A stretch of 64,000 bases of DNA, from the NCBI RefSeq assembly GCF_014904755.1, contig NZ_JACZFQ010000073.1, forward strand, positions 62,001-126,000, given 5' to 3'. The notes below the pieces were generated by a model. The model ran no database searches, was not told the DNA's origin, and saw only the letters and a program-made list of their open reading frames with translations. The translations under genes and the position numbers were made by a program. Source of the DNA: Neoluteolibacter marinus. Its GTDB lineage: Bacteria > Verrucomicrobiota > Verrucomicrobiia > Verrucomicrobiales > Akkermansiaceae. This document shows positions 7,048 to 15,206 of this stretch, piece by piece (the stretch's first letter is position 1; each line of letters begins with the position of its first letter).

Positions 7048-8640
7048 ATGAAGCGCGTGGTCATCGGCATGCTCGGAACCAAGCTGGACAGTGGCTTTGA
7101 GCCCCGGCGCTGGGAGGGGTGGCGGCCCAGCGTGTCCTTGTTCCAGCACGAGGAGCTATTGTTCGACCGCTTCGAGCTGCTCGCGGAGCTGCCCTTTGGA
7201 AAGCTGCGCACGAGGGTTGCGGAGGATATCCGGCAGATCTCGCCGGAAACCGAAGTGCGCGAGCACACGGTGGATTTCGGCAAGGATCCCTGGGATCTCG
7301 AGCGGGTCTACGGGGCCTTGCACGACTGGGCCCGCGCCTATCCGGTCGACACCGAGCGGGAGGAGTATTTCGTCCACATCACGACCGGCACCCACATCGC
7401 GCAGATCTCGCTGTTCCTCCTGGTGGAGGCGGGCTACCTGCCGGGCAAGCTGATCCAGACCTCGCCGCGGACGACCAAGCGCGCGGCCGATCCCGCCGGC
7501 CGCTATGCGCTGATCGACCTCGACCTGTCGAAATACGATGCCCTTAGTACGCGCTTCGCGAAGGAGGCCGAGGAGACCACCGACTTCCTCAAGAGCGGGA
7601 TCAAGACCCGCAATGCCGGCTTCAACCGGCTGATCGACCGGATCGAGCAGGTCGCGCTGCGCTCGCAGGCGCCGGTGCTGCTGACCGGGCCGACCGGGGC
7701 GGGCAAGTCGCTCCTGGCGCGGCGGATCTACGAGCTGCGCCGGCAGCGCGGCGGGATGCGGGGCAATTTCGTCGAGGTCAACTGCGCGACCCTCACCGGA
7801 GACACCGCGGCCTCGGCCTTGTTCGGGCATGTGAAGGGTTCCTTCACCGGGGCCCAGAAGGACCGGCCGGGCTTGATGCGCGAGGCCGACGGCGGCCTCT
7901 TGTTCCTCGATGAGATCGGCGAGCTCGGTCTCGACGAGCAGGCGAGGCTACTGCGTGCGCTCGAGGACAAGAGCTTCCTGCCGGTCGGGGCGGACCGGCC
8001 GGTGAGCAGCGATTTCCAGTTGATCGTCGGGACCAACCGCGACTTGCGCGAGTCGGTGGCGGAGGGCCGGTTCCGCGAAGACCTGCTGGCGCGGATCCAC
8101 CTGTGGACCTTCTCCTTGCCGTCGTTGGGCGAGCGGCGGGAAGACATCGCGCCGAACCTGGAATTCGAACTCGAGCGCTTCGGCCGCTCGCACGGCCGGC
8201 AGGCGAGTTTCAACAAGGAGGCGCGGCAGAGATTCCTGCGCTTTGCCGAGGCGGTGGACACGCCGTGGCGGGGAAACTTCCGTGACCTGAATGCCGCGGT
8301 CACGCGGATGGCGACCCTGGCGCCGCGCGGGCGGATCCGGACCGAGGAGGTGGAGGAAGAGATCGAGCGTTTGCGCGAAAGCTGGCAGCGGCCCGGCGCG
8401 CCGGAGGTCGCCGCGGAGAGCGCCGACCTGGAGGGCTTGCTTGAGGCTGAACTCGATCCTTTCGATCGCGTCCAGCTGGCCCACGTGGTCGCCGTTTGCC
8501 GGCGCTCGCGGACCTTGTCAGAGGCGGGGCGGGAGCTCTTCTCGATATCGCGCAAGAAGCGCGCGGTGACCAATGATGCCGACCGCTTGAAGAAGTACCT
8601 GGCGAAGTTCGGGCTCGATTTCGAGCGTTGCCGGGCCTGA
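7048..8640 (+). CDS. rtcR: RtcR, sigma-54-dependent activator of the RNA-repair operon
   Basis: 530 residues from the ATG at 7048 (MKRVVIGMLGTKLD); GTG codons at 7039 and 7042 are less likely. The N-terminal ~180 residues are the RtcR ligand-sensing domain, a CARF-superfamily fold thought to hold the activator silent until it senses RNA-end ligands. The AAA+ domain has Walker A GPTGAGKS (214-221), the sigma-54 contact loop GSFTGA (264-269; usually GAFTGA) and Walker B LLFLDE (284-289). The C-terminus carries a Fis-like HTH region. It is divergent from rsr across a ~220-bp region holding a sigma-54 promoter, so it should switch on rsr, the Y RNA-like genes, rtcB and rtcA. Confidence 0.95.
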   Translation: MKRVVIGMLGTKLDSGFEPRRWEGWRPSVSLFQHEELLFDRFELLAELPFGKLRTRVAEDIRQISPETEVREHTVDFGKDPWDLERVYGALHDWARAYPVDTEREEYFVHITTGTHIAQISLFLLVEAGYLPGKLIQTSPRTTKRAADPAGRYALIDLDLSKYDALSTRFAKEAEETTDFLKSGIKTRNAGFNRLIDRIEQVALRSQAPVLLTGPTGAGKSLLARRIYELRRQRGGMRGNFVEVNCATLTGDTAASALFGHVKGSFTGAQKDRPGLMREADGGLLFLDEIGELGLDEQARLLRALEDKSFLPVGADRPVSSDFQLIVGTNRDLRESVAEGRFREDLLARIHLWTFSLPSLGERREDIAPNLEFELERFGRSHGRQASFNKEARQRFLRFAEAVDTPWRGNFRDLNAAVTRMATLAPRGRIRTEEVEEEIERLRESWQRPGAPEVAAESADLEGLLEAELDPFDRVQLAHVVAVCRRSRTLSEAGRELFSISRKKRAVTNDADRLKKYLAKFGLDFERCRA

Positions 8641-8648
8641 CGAAAATG

Positions 8649-8692
8649 AAAAGGACACGGCCCCGGAAGGTCGTGCCCTTTTCTCTCTCATA
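8649..8692. terminator. Bidirectional terminator between rtcR and the GH109-like gene
   Basis: A ~14-bp stem (AAAAGGACACGGCC with GGTCGTGCCCTTTT, one mismatch and one G-U) with flanking A and T runs lies between the converging rtcR and oxidoreductase genes. It can serve both strands. Confidence 0.75.
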
Positions 8693-8713
8693 TTGGAAAT
8701 CCCGCGGGGAGTT

Positions 8714-10099
8714 TCAGGAGACCACGGCCAGCGGCTTGGTGGTTTTCCAGCCACCGCGGGTGAAGTCGGGGAAGTCCTGGGGCATGCCGTCTTCCTTCAC
8801 TGATTTTTCACTGAGAGGAGCGACCGAGGACCAGTAGCAGCCTTCGTAGACGTTCTGGTCGAGGGGCTCGCCGTTGCGCAGGCATTCGATGATGCGGAAC
8901 AGCATCAGGAAATCCATCCCGCCGTGGCCGCCCATCTTCCTGGCCATCTCGCCGACGCGCTTGAACAGCGGATGTTCGTATTTGGAGGCGATCTCCTCGA
9001 ACTCTTCGCTGCTGGTCCAGGCATGGTAGTTCTTCGTGACTCCTTCGATCGCCATCCCGTTCGGGAATCCCTTGAGCGTGCCGAGCGTGCCCTGGATCAG
9101 GTTGTGACGGGAATATGGGCGCGGCGAGGTTTCATCCCACTGGACCAGCACGGTGCGGCCGAGATGGGTCTTGATGATCGAGGTGTTGATGTCGGCGCAC
9201 TGGTAATCGAGCGTCTTGAACTCCGGCTTGGTGAGGTTGGTCGACTTCTGGGCGAAGAGATGGCGGCCCTTGGCCGGCGAGCCGAAGGAAACGAGGCGGC
9301 GGAAGTTGTCCTCGCCGCGCGCCAGGCTCATGTACTGCGCCACCGGGCCGAGGCCGTGGCAAGGGTAGAGGTTGCCGTTGCGCTTGGCATAGTGGTAGGT
9401 GCGCCACGAGCCGGTCGAGTCGCCGCCGTTCATCTGGCCGCGCAGTTCGTGGATGTAGGCGGCTTCGCCGTGCAGCAGCTCGCCGATCACCCCCTGGCGA
9501 ACCATGTTGAGGTAGAGGAGTTCCTCGCGGCCGTAGTTGACGTTCTCCATCAACATGCAGTGGCGGCCGGTGGCCTCGGAGGTGTTCACGATGTCCCACA
9601 TCTCCTCGACGGTGAGCGCGATGGGGATCTCGACGAAGGCGTGCGCGCCGGACTTCATCGCGGCGACGGCCTGCGGACCGTGAAGTTCCCACGGGGTGGC
9701 GATGAACACCGCATCGGGCTTGGTCTCGGATAGCATTTTCCGCCAGGCGTTCTCGTCGCCGGTGTAGGATTTCGGCTGGTGGCCCTTGGCGGTGACGTTG
9801 TCGACGGAGCGCTTCACCCGGCCCTCGTCGAGGTCGCAGATGCCGACGACTTCCACGCCCTCGATCACGGCGAGCTGTGAAATGTGACCGGAGCCACGGG
9901 CACCCACGCCGATGATGGCGACTTTCACCTTGTCGAGCTTGGGCGCGGCGAAGTCGCCCATGTATTTGGCGCCGGATGGACGCGACGGGGTGTCCTGGGC
10001 ATGGAGGATCCCGGACATCGCGGCTCCGACACCGCCGATTGCCTTGAGAAAGTTTCGGCGTCCTTGGGTTGGAAGGGTCATTTTTTCGTCGGAATTCAT
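8714..10099 (-). CDS. Tat-exported Gfo/Idh/MocA oxidoreductase, GH109 (alpha-N-acetylgalactosaminidase) type
   Basis: 461 residues. The N-terminus has a twin-arginine signal (RRNFLKAIGG followed by a hydrophobic stretch and AQ), so the folded, cofactor-loaded protein is probably exported. The Rossmann domain follows with AIIGVGARGSGH. Motifs seen in glycoside hydrolase family 109 are present: GNLYPCHGLGPVAQYM and GGHGGMDFLM. GH109 enzymes use tightly bound NAD+ to cleave terminal GalNAc or related sugars by an oxidation-elimination route. PVC bacteria often have many exported paralogues of this superfamily with unknown substrates, so activity is inferred from motifs only. MTLPT at 10081 is an alternative start. 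Confidence 0.8.
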   Translation of the reverse strand: MNSDEKMTLPTQGRRNFLKAIGGVGAAMSGILHAQDTPSRPSGAKYMGDFAAPKLDKVKVAIIGVGARGSGHISQLAVIEGVEVVGICDLDEGRVKRSVDNVTAKGHQPKSYTGDENAWRKMLSETKPDAVFIATPWELHGPQAVAAMKSGAHAFVEIPIALTVEEMWDIVNTSEATGRHCMLMENVNYGREELLYLNMVRQGVIGELLHGEAAYIHELRGQMNGGDSTGSWRTYHYAKRNGNLYPCHGLGPVAQYMSLARGEDNFRRLVSFGSPAKGRHLFAQKSTNLTKPEFKTLDYQCADINTSIIKTHLGRTVLVQWDETSPRPYSRHNLIQGTLGTLKGFPNGMAIEGVTKNYHAWTSSEEFEEIASKYEHPLFKRVGEMARKMGGHGGMDFLMLFRIIECLRNGEPLDQNVYEGCYWSSVAPLSEKSVKEDGMPQDFPDFTRGGWKTTKPLAVVS

Positions 10100-10242
10100 G
10101 GAGTTGGTGTCGTTCTGCTACCCGTTTGTATCAGGCCGTCTTTCGCCGGGCGATTCGGATACCCGCAGGGGATTTGTGATTTTGGGTAGGGCAAAATTCG
10201 ATTCGGCAGATGCCGGACTTCGGTGCAGTTTGTCGTCAGAAC

Positions 10243-10695
10243 ATGAGAATTGAAGGGATTTCAGGCTGTTACCAGAAGACCGGCGGGCTCTTTTACTTTG
10301 CCCGGATGTGTTCGAAGATCCGGCTCCATGCGGAAGAGCGCTTGCCGGAAGACTATCAAGAATTGCTCGGCAAGGGCTTCGACGGGCGGACCGTTCGTTA
10401 TCTGGGCGTCAACTACGAGGAGGTCAAAGGGCAGGTTCTCGGCGGCGCCAGCAATGAGGAGGTCCTCGAATGGTGCTATTCCCACGGGCGTCGCCTCAAT
10501 GCGGAGGAGATCCTCATTTTCAACAGCTTCATGAGCAAGCGCGGCTGGCGCGACGACGAAACCGACGTCTTCATTCCGGCGGCCATCAAGGAATACGGCT
10601 TGCCGGACGACGGGCGCCTGCTGACCGACTTCGATATCATCGAAATGGATGAAGGTCGCTGGCATCCGGGACTTTGGAAGGAGGCGTGGAAGTAG
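10243..10695 (+). CDS. DUF5069 family protein
   Basis: 150 residues from the ATG at 10243; an ATG at 10210 would add 11 residues unlike the family. The pattern TGGLFYFARMCSKIRLHAEERLPEDY, then LGKGFDGRTVRYLGVNYE and a C-terminal EEVLEWCYSHGR, matches the DUF5069 proteins common in Verrucomicrobia and Planctomycetes. No catalytic motif or signal peptide is visible, so a cytoplasmic role is likely but unknown. It is divergent from the GH109-like gene across ~140 bp and is followed after 9 bp by the aminopeptidase gene, suggesting co-transcription. Confidence 0.78.
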   Translation: MRIEGISGCYQKTGGLFYFARMCSKIRLHAEERLPEDYQELLGKGFDGRTVRYLGVNYEEVKGQVLGGASNEEVLEWCYSHGRRLNAEEILIFNSFMSKRGWRDDETDVFIPAAIKEYGLPDDGRLLTDFDIIEMDEGRWHPGLWKEAWK

Positions 10696-10704
10696 CAGCA
10701 AGGT

Positions 10705-11715
10705 ATGAAGACGATCCGCTTCATTCCGGCGCTTGCCTGCGCGCTGCTGGCATGTTCCTGCCAGACTCTGACCTTTTACCGGCAGGCGGTCGGGGGGCAG
10801 CTGGAGATTCTCCGCAAGAGCCGCCCGATTCCGCCCATTGTCGAGGATCCCGCGACGGACGAGGGCCTGAGGCGCCAGCTGACATCCGTCCAGGAGATCC
10901 GGCGGTTCGCGAGCGACCACCTGACCTTGCCCGGGGACGAGAGCTACGGGAAGTATGCCGATCTCGGCAGGGATTACGTCACCTGGGTGCTGTATGCGGC
11001 GCCGGAGTTCTCGCTGGAGCCCAAGTCCTGGTGGTATCCGACGCTCGGCCGACTCGACTACCGCGGGTTCTTCAAGGAGGAGGACGCAGAGAAGCTCGCC
11101 ACGAAGCTGCGGGCCGAGGGGTTCGACGTCCAGGTCGGCGGGGTGGACGCGTATTCGACGCTTGGTTGGTTCCACGATCCCGTGCTCAACACTTTTGTCA
11201 GCGCGTCGGACATCGATCTCGCGGAATTGATCTTCCACGAACTCACCCACCGGCGCCTGTTCCGCAGCGGCGACACTACCTTCAACGAGTCCTTGGCGAA
11301 TGCGGTGGCCGAGGAGGGGGTGCGGCGCTGGTTGAAACACGAAGGCCGCCGGAAGGACCTGGAGAACTATGAAGCCCGGTTGGTGCGCCGGGCGGAGTTC
11401 CACCAGCGCATTGACGACACCCGCGCCGCATTGCGGATGCTCTACGCTTCAGGCATGGCGGAGGAGGTCATGCGAAAACGGAAAGCCGAGCTGTTCGGGG
11501 ATCTCCGGGATCGCTTCCGTGAATTGCGCCGGCGCTGGGGCGGGCGGGGGCTGGAGGGCTGGCTGACCCGGGACATCAACAATGCCGACCTGGTTTCGCT
11601 CAGCACCTATCAGGAACAGGTCCCGGTGTTCCGGCAGCTGCTGAAGGACTGCGACGGTGACCTCGATCGCTTCTTCGAGCGGGCCGCCGATCTCCGCTTG
11701 CCCGCAAGCGATTAG
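10705..11715 (+). CDS. Zinc aminopeptidase-like lipoprotein (COG4324 type)
   Basis: 336 residues. A lipoprotein signal (LACALLACSC, Cys17 or Cys19) suggests membrane anchoring facing the periplasm. The zinc site is HELTH (178-182), with a downstream glutamate in FNESLANAVAEEG (Glu195), the gluzincin arrangement of the predicted aminopeptidase family COG4324. FYRQAVGGQLEIL near the N-terminus and WW.PTLGRLDYRGFF are also typical. The family is predicted to trim peptides, but substrate data are lacking. Nine bp separate it from the DUF5069 gene. Confidence 0.82.
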   Translation: MKTIRFIPALACALLACSCQTLTFYRQAVGGQLEILRKSRPIPPIVEDPATDEGLRRQLTSVQEIRRFASDHLTLPGDESYGKYADLGRDYVTWVLYAAPEFSLEPKSWWYPTLGRLDYRGFFKEEDAEKLATKLRAEGFDVQVGGVDAYSTLGWFHDPVLNTFVSASDIDLAELIFHELTHRRLFRSGDTTFNESLANAVAEEGVRRWLKHEGRRKDLENYEARLVRRAEFHQRIDDTRAALRMLYASGMAEEVMRKRKAELFGDLRDRFRELRRRWGGRGLEGWLTRDINNADLVSLSTYQEQVPVFRQLLKDCDGDLDRFFERAADLRLPASD

Positions 11716-11726
11716 GCGGGCGCCGG

Positions 11727-12230
11727 TCAGCCGCTCGGCTCCACCGCGGCCAGCATGGCTTTCAATCGCTGGATCTCATCGGACAGCGTGGCCATCCGCT
11801 CGGCGGATTCCCCGACCTTGATGGCGGCCTCACGCTGGGCCTCCAGGGTCGCCAGTTTGGCGACATGCTCGCGGAGGCGGTAAAGCCGGCGCTCGGTTTC
11901 TTCCGCCTTCTTGTCGTCACGGAGACGGTTCCAGGCCTCGACGTTGTGGCTGAGTGCCACCAGCTTGGCGGCGATGTCATGGCGCCCGCTGCGGACTTCC
12001 TCGATCAGGATCCTCCGGTCCTGGATCATCCGCTGTCGGGCGGCCTCCTTTTCGGGGTAGAGCCGGGTTGGTTTCGGCGGCAGCGGCTGGGTCTTCAGGG
12101 AGCGAATCCAGAAGTTCCTGACCTCCGGAACGGAGAGGACGCGGTCGGACGCGGGGACCATGGGAAACTCCGCCGCCGTCAACGGGGACAGCGCCGACAG
12201 GAAGAGGGGAATGACGCGGTGGAAGATCAT
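11727..12230 (-). CDS. Secreted coiled-coil protein of unknown function
   Basis: 167 residues. A short signal peptide (MIFHRVIPLFLSALSPLTAAEF) precedes a proline-rich stretch and then a helical, strongly charged region (~65-160) with heptad-like spacing, rich in Glu, Arg and Leu. No known domain was recognised. It converges on the aminopeptidase gene with only ~11 bp between stops, and is divergent from the small membrane ORF at 12284. Its length and codon usage fit a real gene. Confidence 0.6.
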   Translation of the reverse strand: MIFHRVIPLFLSALSPLTAAEFPMVPASDRVLSVPEVRNFWIRSLKTQPLPPKPTRLYPEKEAARQRMIQDRRILIEEVRSGRHDIAAKLVALSHNVEAWNRLRDDKKAEETERRLYRLREHVAKLATLEAQREAAIKVGESAERMATLSDEIQRLKAMLAAVEPSG

Positions 12231-12283
12231 ACCGTTAGGACGGCTGAGGCCGCGGATTCATTCAACGCCTCCGTCTTCGCGTA

Positions 12284-12445
12284 ATGGTGAACGCGAGGGA
12301 TCCGGACGAGTCTGCGAGCATGACGGGTGGATTCGTCGTCGTCGGATTGATGCTGGTGATCGTGCCGATCCTGCTGATCGTCGCGGCTGGCCTGGGCACA
12401 TCGTCGGGCTCCGCCGATGACGGCCCGGGTGCGACCGATCCCTGA
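12284..12445 (+). CDS. Small single-pass membrane protein (53 aa)
   Basis: ATG to TGA, 53 codons: a polar N-terminus, one long hydrophobic segment (GFVVVGLMLVIVPILLIVAA) and an acidic tail. It ends 3 bp before the GTG start of the next membrane protein, so the two are probably co-translated. Function unknown; it may be a small subunit or regulator of the neighbour. Confidence 0.5.
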   Translation: MVNARDPDESASMTGGFVVVGLMLVIVPILLIVAAGLGTSSGSADDGPGATDP

Positions 12446-12448
12446 CCG

Positions 12449-13198
12449 GTGACGTGGAAGTTCGGGCTTGGAACTTTTTCCCCGGCGTCCAGCTTCCGGC
12501 GGGTGGAGAAGGTAAAACCGGACGAACGCCGCGAAGCGCCATGGCATGCCGGGCTGCGGGCCGCCCGTGCGAACATCCTGCCGGGCCTGCTGCTCCAGGG
12601 CATGATGCTCGCGTTGCTGATCGGCTACTACCTGCACCCACCGACCCGTGCGGCGATGGACCGGCTGGCGGAGATCAAAGCGGAGTGGGGCTATGCCTAC
12701 AGCGCCCTGGCGGCGGTTGTGGCGGGTGCCTTCGTCCCGGAGCTGCTGCGCTTGCTGGTGTTCCAGAAAGGGAAGCCGGAGCGGAAGAATCTCACCGAGC
12801 TGCTCTTTGCCATCCCGTTCTGGGGCGGCATGGGGCTGGTGGTGGATTGGCTCTACCGGCGTCAGGCGGAATGGTTTGGCGACCAGGCCATTCCGTCGGT
12901 AGTCATCCCGCAGGTGCTGGTCGACCAGTTCGTTTACAACCCCTTGTTCGCGGCGCCGGTCACGGTCTGGCTCTATGACTGGAAGAATCGCGGCTACCGG
13001 ATGAACCGCGGATTTTTCACCGCCGGCTACTACCGGGACCACGTGGTGCCCGCCTTGTTCGCCACCTGGGGCGTGTGGATTCCCGTGGTGATCGTGCTCT
13101 ACACCCTGCCGGAGCCGGTGCAGATCCCGCTGTTCTCCCTGGCGCTGTCGCTGTGGGTGATGCTCTACGCCTGGATGAGTGCGGAGAAATCAGGGTAG
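12449..13198 (+). CDS. Multi-pass membrane protein, weakly Mpv17/PMP22-like
   Basis: 249 residues from a GTG. Roughly five or six hydrophobic segments are visible. The stretch VLVDQFVYNPLFAAPVTVWL and the C-terminal part TWGVWIPVV...PEPVQIPL...LSLWVMLYAWMS resemble the order of conserved blocks in eukaryotic Mpv17/PMP22 proteins (DQ...AP, then W.WP..Q...P, ending W..YLS). Mpv17 proteins act as non-selective or metabolite channels in organelles; bacterial relatives are poorly described. The resemblance is by eye and needs a profile search. Confidence 0.55.
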   Translation: MTWKFGLGTFSPASSFRRVEKVKPDERREAPWHAGLRAARANILPGLLLQGMMLALLIGYYLHPPTRAAMDRLAEIKAEWGYAYSALAAVVAGAFVPELLRLLVFQKGKPERKNLTELLFAIPFWGGMGLVVDWLYRRQAEWFGDQAIPSVVIPQVLVDQFVYNPLFAAPVTVWLYDWKNRGYRMNRGFFTAGYYRDHVVPALFATWGVWIPVVIVLYTLPEPVQIPLFSLALSLWVMLYAWMSAEKSG

Positions 13199-13252
13199 TC
13201 GGTGGATGCGATGCGGGTTACCCTCTGTTAGCTTCGCGAAATCCGCCCCCTC

Positions 13253-14995
13253 ATGAAATCCCTCGTCGCCGTTCTCAGCGCCTTTCTGGAGAATCGCAGC
13301 AGCCGCACCAACCTGAAGGCCTTGCTGCGCCTGTTGGTGGTTCTGTTTTCCCTGATAGCCATCTACAGCGTGCTGTTCCACGTGCTGATGGAGGCGGAAG
13401 GGCAGAAGCACAGCTGGGCGACCGGCCTCTACTGGACGCTCACGGTGATGACGACGCTGGGTTTCGGGGACATCACCTTCGAGGGCGACATCGGAAGGAT
13501 GTTCTCGGTGGTGGTACTGATCAGCGGGGTGATGTTCCTGTTGGTGATCCTTCCGTTCACCTTCATCGAGTTCTTCTACTCGCCATGGATGCGGGCTCAG
13601 GCCTCCGCCCGCACACCGCGGGAACTGCCGGAAAATACCCGGAACCACGTGATCTTCACCTGCCATGACCCGGTCACGGTGGCCCTGGTGCCAATGCTCG
13701 AGAAATACGGGCATCCCTATGTCATCCTCACGCCGAATGTCGCCGAGGCGCTGGAACTCTACGAACAAGGGGTGAGGGTCGCAGTCGGCGCGCTCGACGA
13801 TCCGCTGACCTACGAACGGATGCGGGTCGCCAATGCCGCGATGCTGGTCGCGACCCGATCCGATGTGATCAATGCCAACATCACCTTCACCGCCCGCGAG
13901 CTGAACGAGACGGTGCCGATCGTCGGCGCGGCGTCATCGGATCCGGCCCGCGACGTGCTGGAGCTGGCGGGTGCGACGCTGGTGTTGCGACCCGAATTGA
14001 CCATGGGCCAGGCGCTGGCACGCCGGGTGGTAGGCAAGGACGCCGCGGCCCACGTGATCGGCCAGGCGAGCAGCCTGTTCATCGCCGAGGCCAATGCCGC
14101 GGGGACCGAACTCGAGGGGCTGACCCTGGCGGAGTCAGCGATCCGCCCCCGCACGGGCCTGAGTGTGATCGGTGTATGGGATCACGGGCGCCTGACCACC
14201 GTGGACGCCCACACCAGGATCGACCGGCAGTCGGTGCTGGTGCTGGCCGGGACCGATGAACAGATCGCCCGCTACAACCGGACTTTCAGCCACCAGTGCG
14301 AGGAACGCGGGCATGTCATCATCGTCGGGGGCGGCCGGGTCGGGCGGATCGCCAGCGAGGCGCTGCAGGAAGCGGGGATGCAGCCGGTGATCATCGAGAA
14401 GCTGGCCGAGCGGGTCCGCGAGCACCCCGAGGCGGTGATCGGCGACGCCACCCACATGGACGCCCTGAAGGCCGCGAAAGCGCGCGAAGCGGCCACGATG
14501 ATCATCACCACCCACGACGACGACGTGAACATCTCCCTGACGATCTTCTTCCGTCGCCTGCGCGAGGACCTGCAGATCATCTCGCGCTGCACCTTGGAGC
14601 GGAATGTCCGGACCCTCCATCGCGCCGGAGCGGACCTGGTGCTGTCGTCGGCTTCGATGGGCGCGAACACGATCTTCAACCTGTTGCGCAAGACCGACAA
14701 CCTGCTGCTGGCCGAGGGCGTGTGCGTTTTCCCCTCGCCGGTGCCGGATTCGATGAAGGGCCGGCGCCTGATGGATTGCGCGGTGCGCAGCGAGACCGGA
14801 TGCACGATCATCGCGGTGGAAACGGACGGCGAGCGGCTGGTGAACCTGGAACCCGAGACCGAGCTTCCAGCCGACGGGACCTTGCTGCTGGTCGGCACGC
14901 TCGAGGCGGAGGAAAGGTTCCTGCTCAAGTTCAAGCCCGACCTCGCCCCGCCGGCCTTGCGTACGAGGTGGAAGCAGCGGCACGAGGGGAGGTAG
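13253..14995 (+). CDS. Potassium channel with two RCK (TrkA-N/TrkA-C) domains
   Basis: 580 residues. Two transmembrane helices (about 22-46 and 84-106) flank a pore helix and selectivity filter TLGFGD (68-73), the K+ channel signature in its GFG form. Two cytosolic RCK units follow: the first near residues 130-340, the second beginning VIIVGGGRVGRIASEAL with a full Rossmann glycine motif. TrkA-C-like segments follow each. This is the BK/MthK-like double-RCK layout on one chain; such channels are gated by Ca2+, nucleotides or c-di-AMP, which cannot be told here. A hairpin terminator follows. Confidence 0.9.
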   Translation: MKSLVAVLSAFLENRSSRTNLKALLRLLVVLFSLIAIYSVLFHVLMEAEGQKHSWATGLYWTLTVMTTLGFGDITFEGDIGRMFSVVVLISGVMFLLVILPFTFIEFFYSPWMRAQASARTPRELPENTRNHVIFTCHDPVTVALVPMLEKYGHPYVILTPNVAEALELYEQGVRVAVGALDDPLTYERMRVANAAMLVATRSDVINANITFTARELNETVPIVGAASSDPARDVLELAGATLVLRPELTMGQALARRVVGKDAAAHVIGQASSLFIAEANAAGTELEGLTLAESAIRPRTGLSVIGVWDHGRLTTVDAHTRIDRQSVLVLAGTDEQIARYNRTFSHQCEERGHVIIVGGGRVGRIASEALQEAGMQPVIIEKLAERVREHPEAVIGDATHMDALKAAKAREAATMIITTHDDDVNISLTIFFRRLREDLQIISRCTLERNVRTLHRAGADLVLSSASMGANTIFNLLRKTDNLLLAEGVCVFPSPVPDSMKGRRLMDCAVRSETGCTIIAVETDGERLVNLEPETELPADGTLLLVGTLEAEERFLLKFKPDLAPPALRTRWKQRHEGR

Positions 14996-15125
14996 CCACG
15001 ATGGCCTCGCGGCGCGGGGGTTCCCTCGCGATTTCGGTGAAAGGTCGGGCTCGACAGCGTCCCGCATAACCGCTGGTCTTCCGTGCATCCAAACCGACAT
15101 CCATCAGGCAACTCGGGAAGACATG

Positions 15126-15152
15126 TCTTCCGTTCCGGAAGATTCCCTTTTC
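15126..15152 (+). terminator. Intrinsic terminator after the K+ channel gene
   Basis: TCTTCCG-TTC-CGGAAGA hairpin (15126-15142) followed by TTCCCTTTT. It overlaps a perfect 16-nt palindrome at 15116-15131 (GGAAGACATGTCTTCC), which offers an alternative fold. Confidence 0.6.
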
Positions 15153-15206
15153 GGGGTTCGTCGTGGGGCGACCGAGTTGATGGTGCCGTGAGAACCGACA
15201 TTACCG

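Noticed and set aside
7048-7600. CRISPR association suggested by the CARF-type domain of RtcR
   Set aside because: RtcR naturally has a CARF-superfamily sensor; no repeats or cas genes are present.
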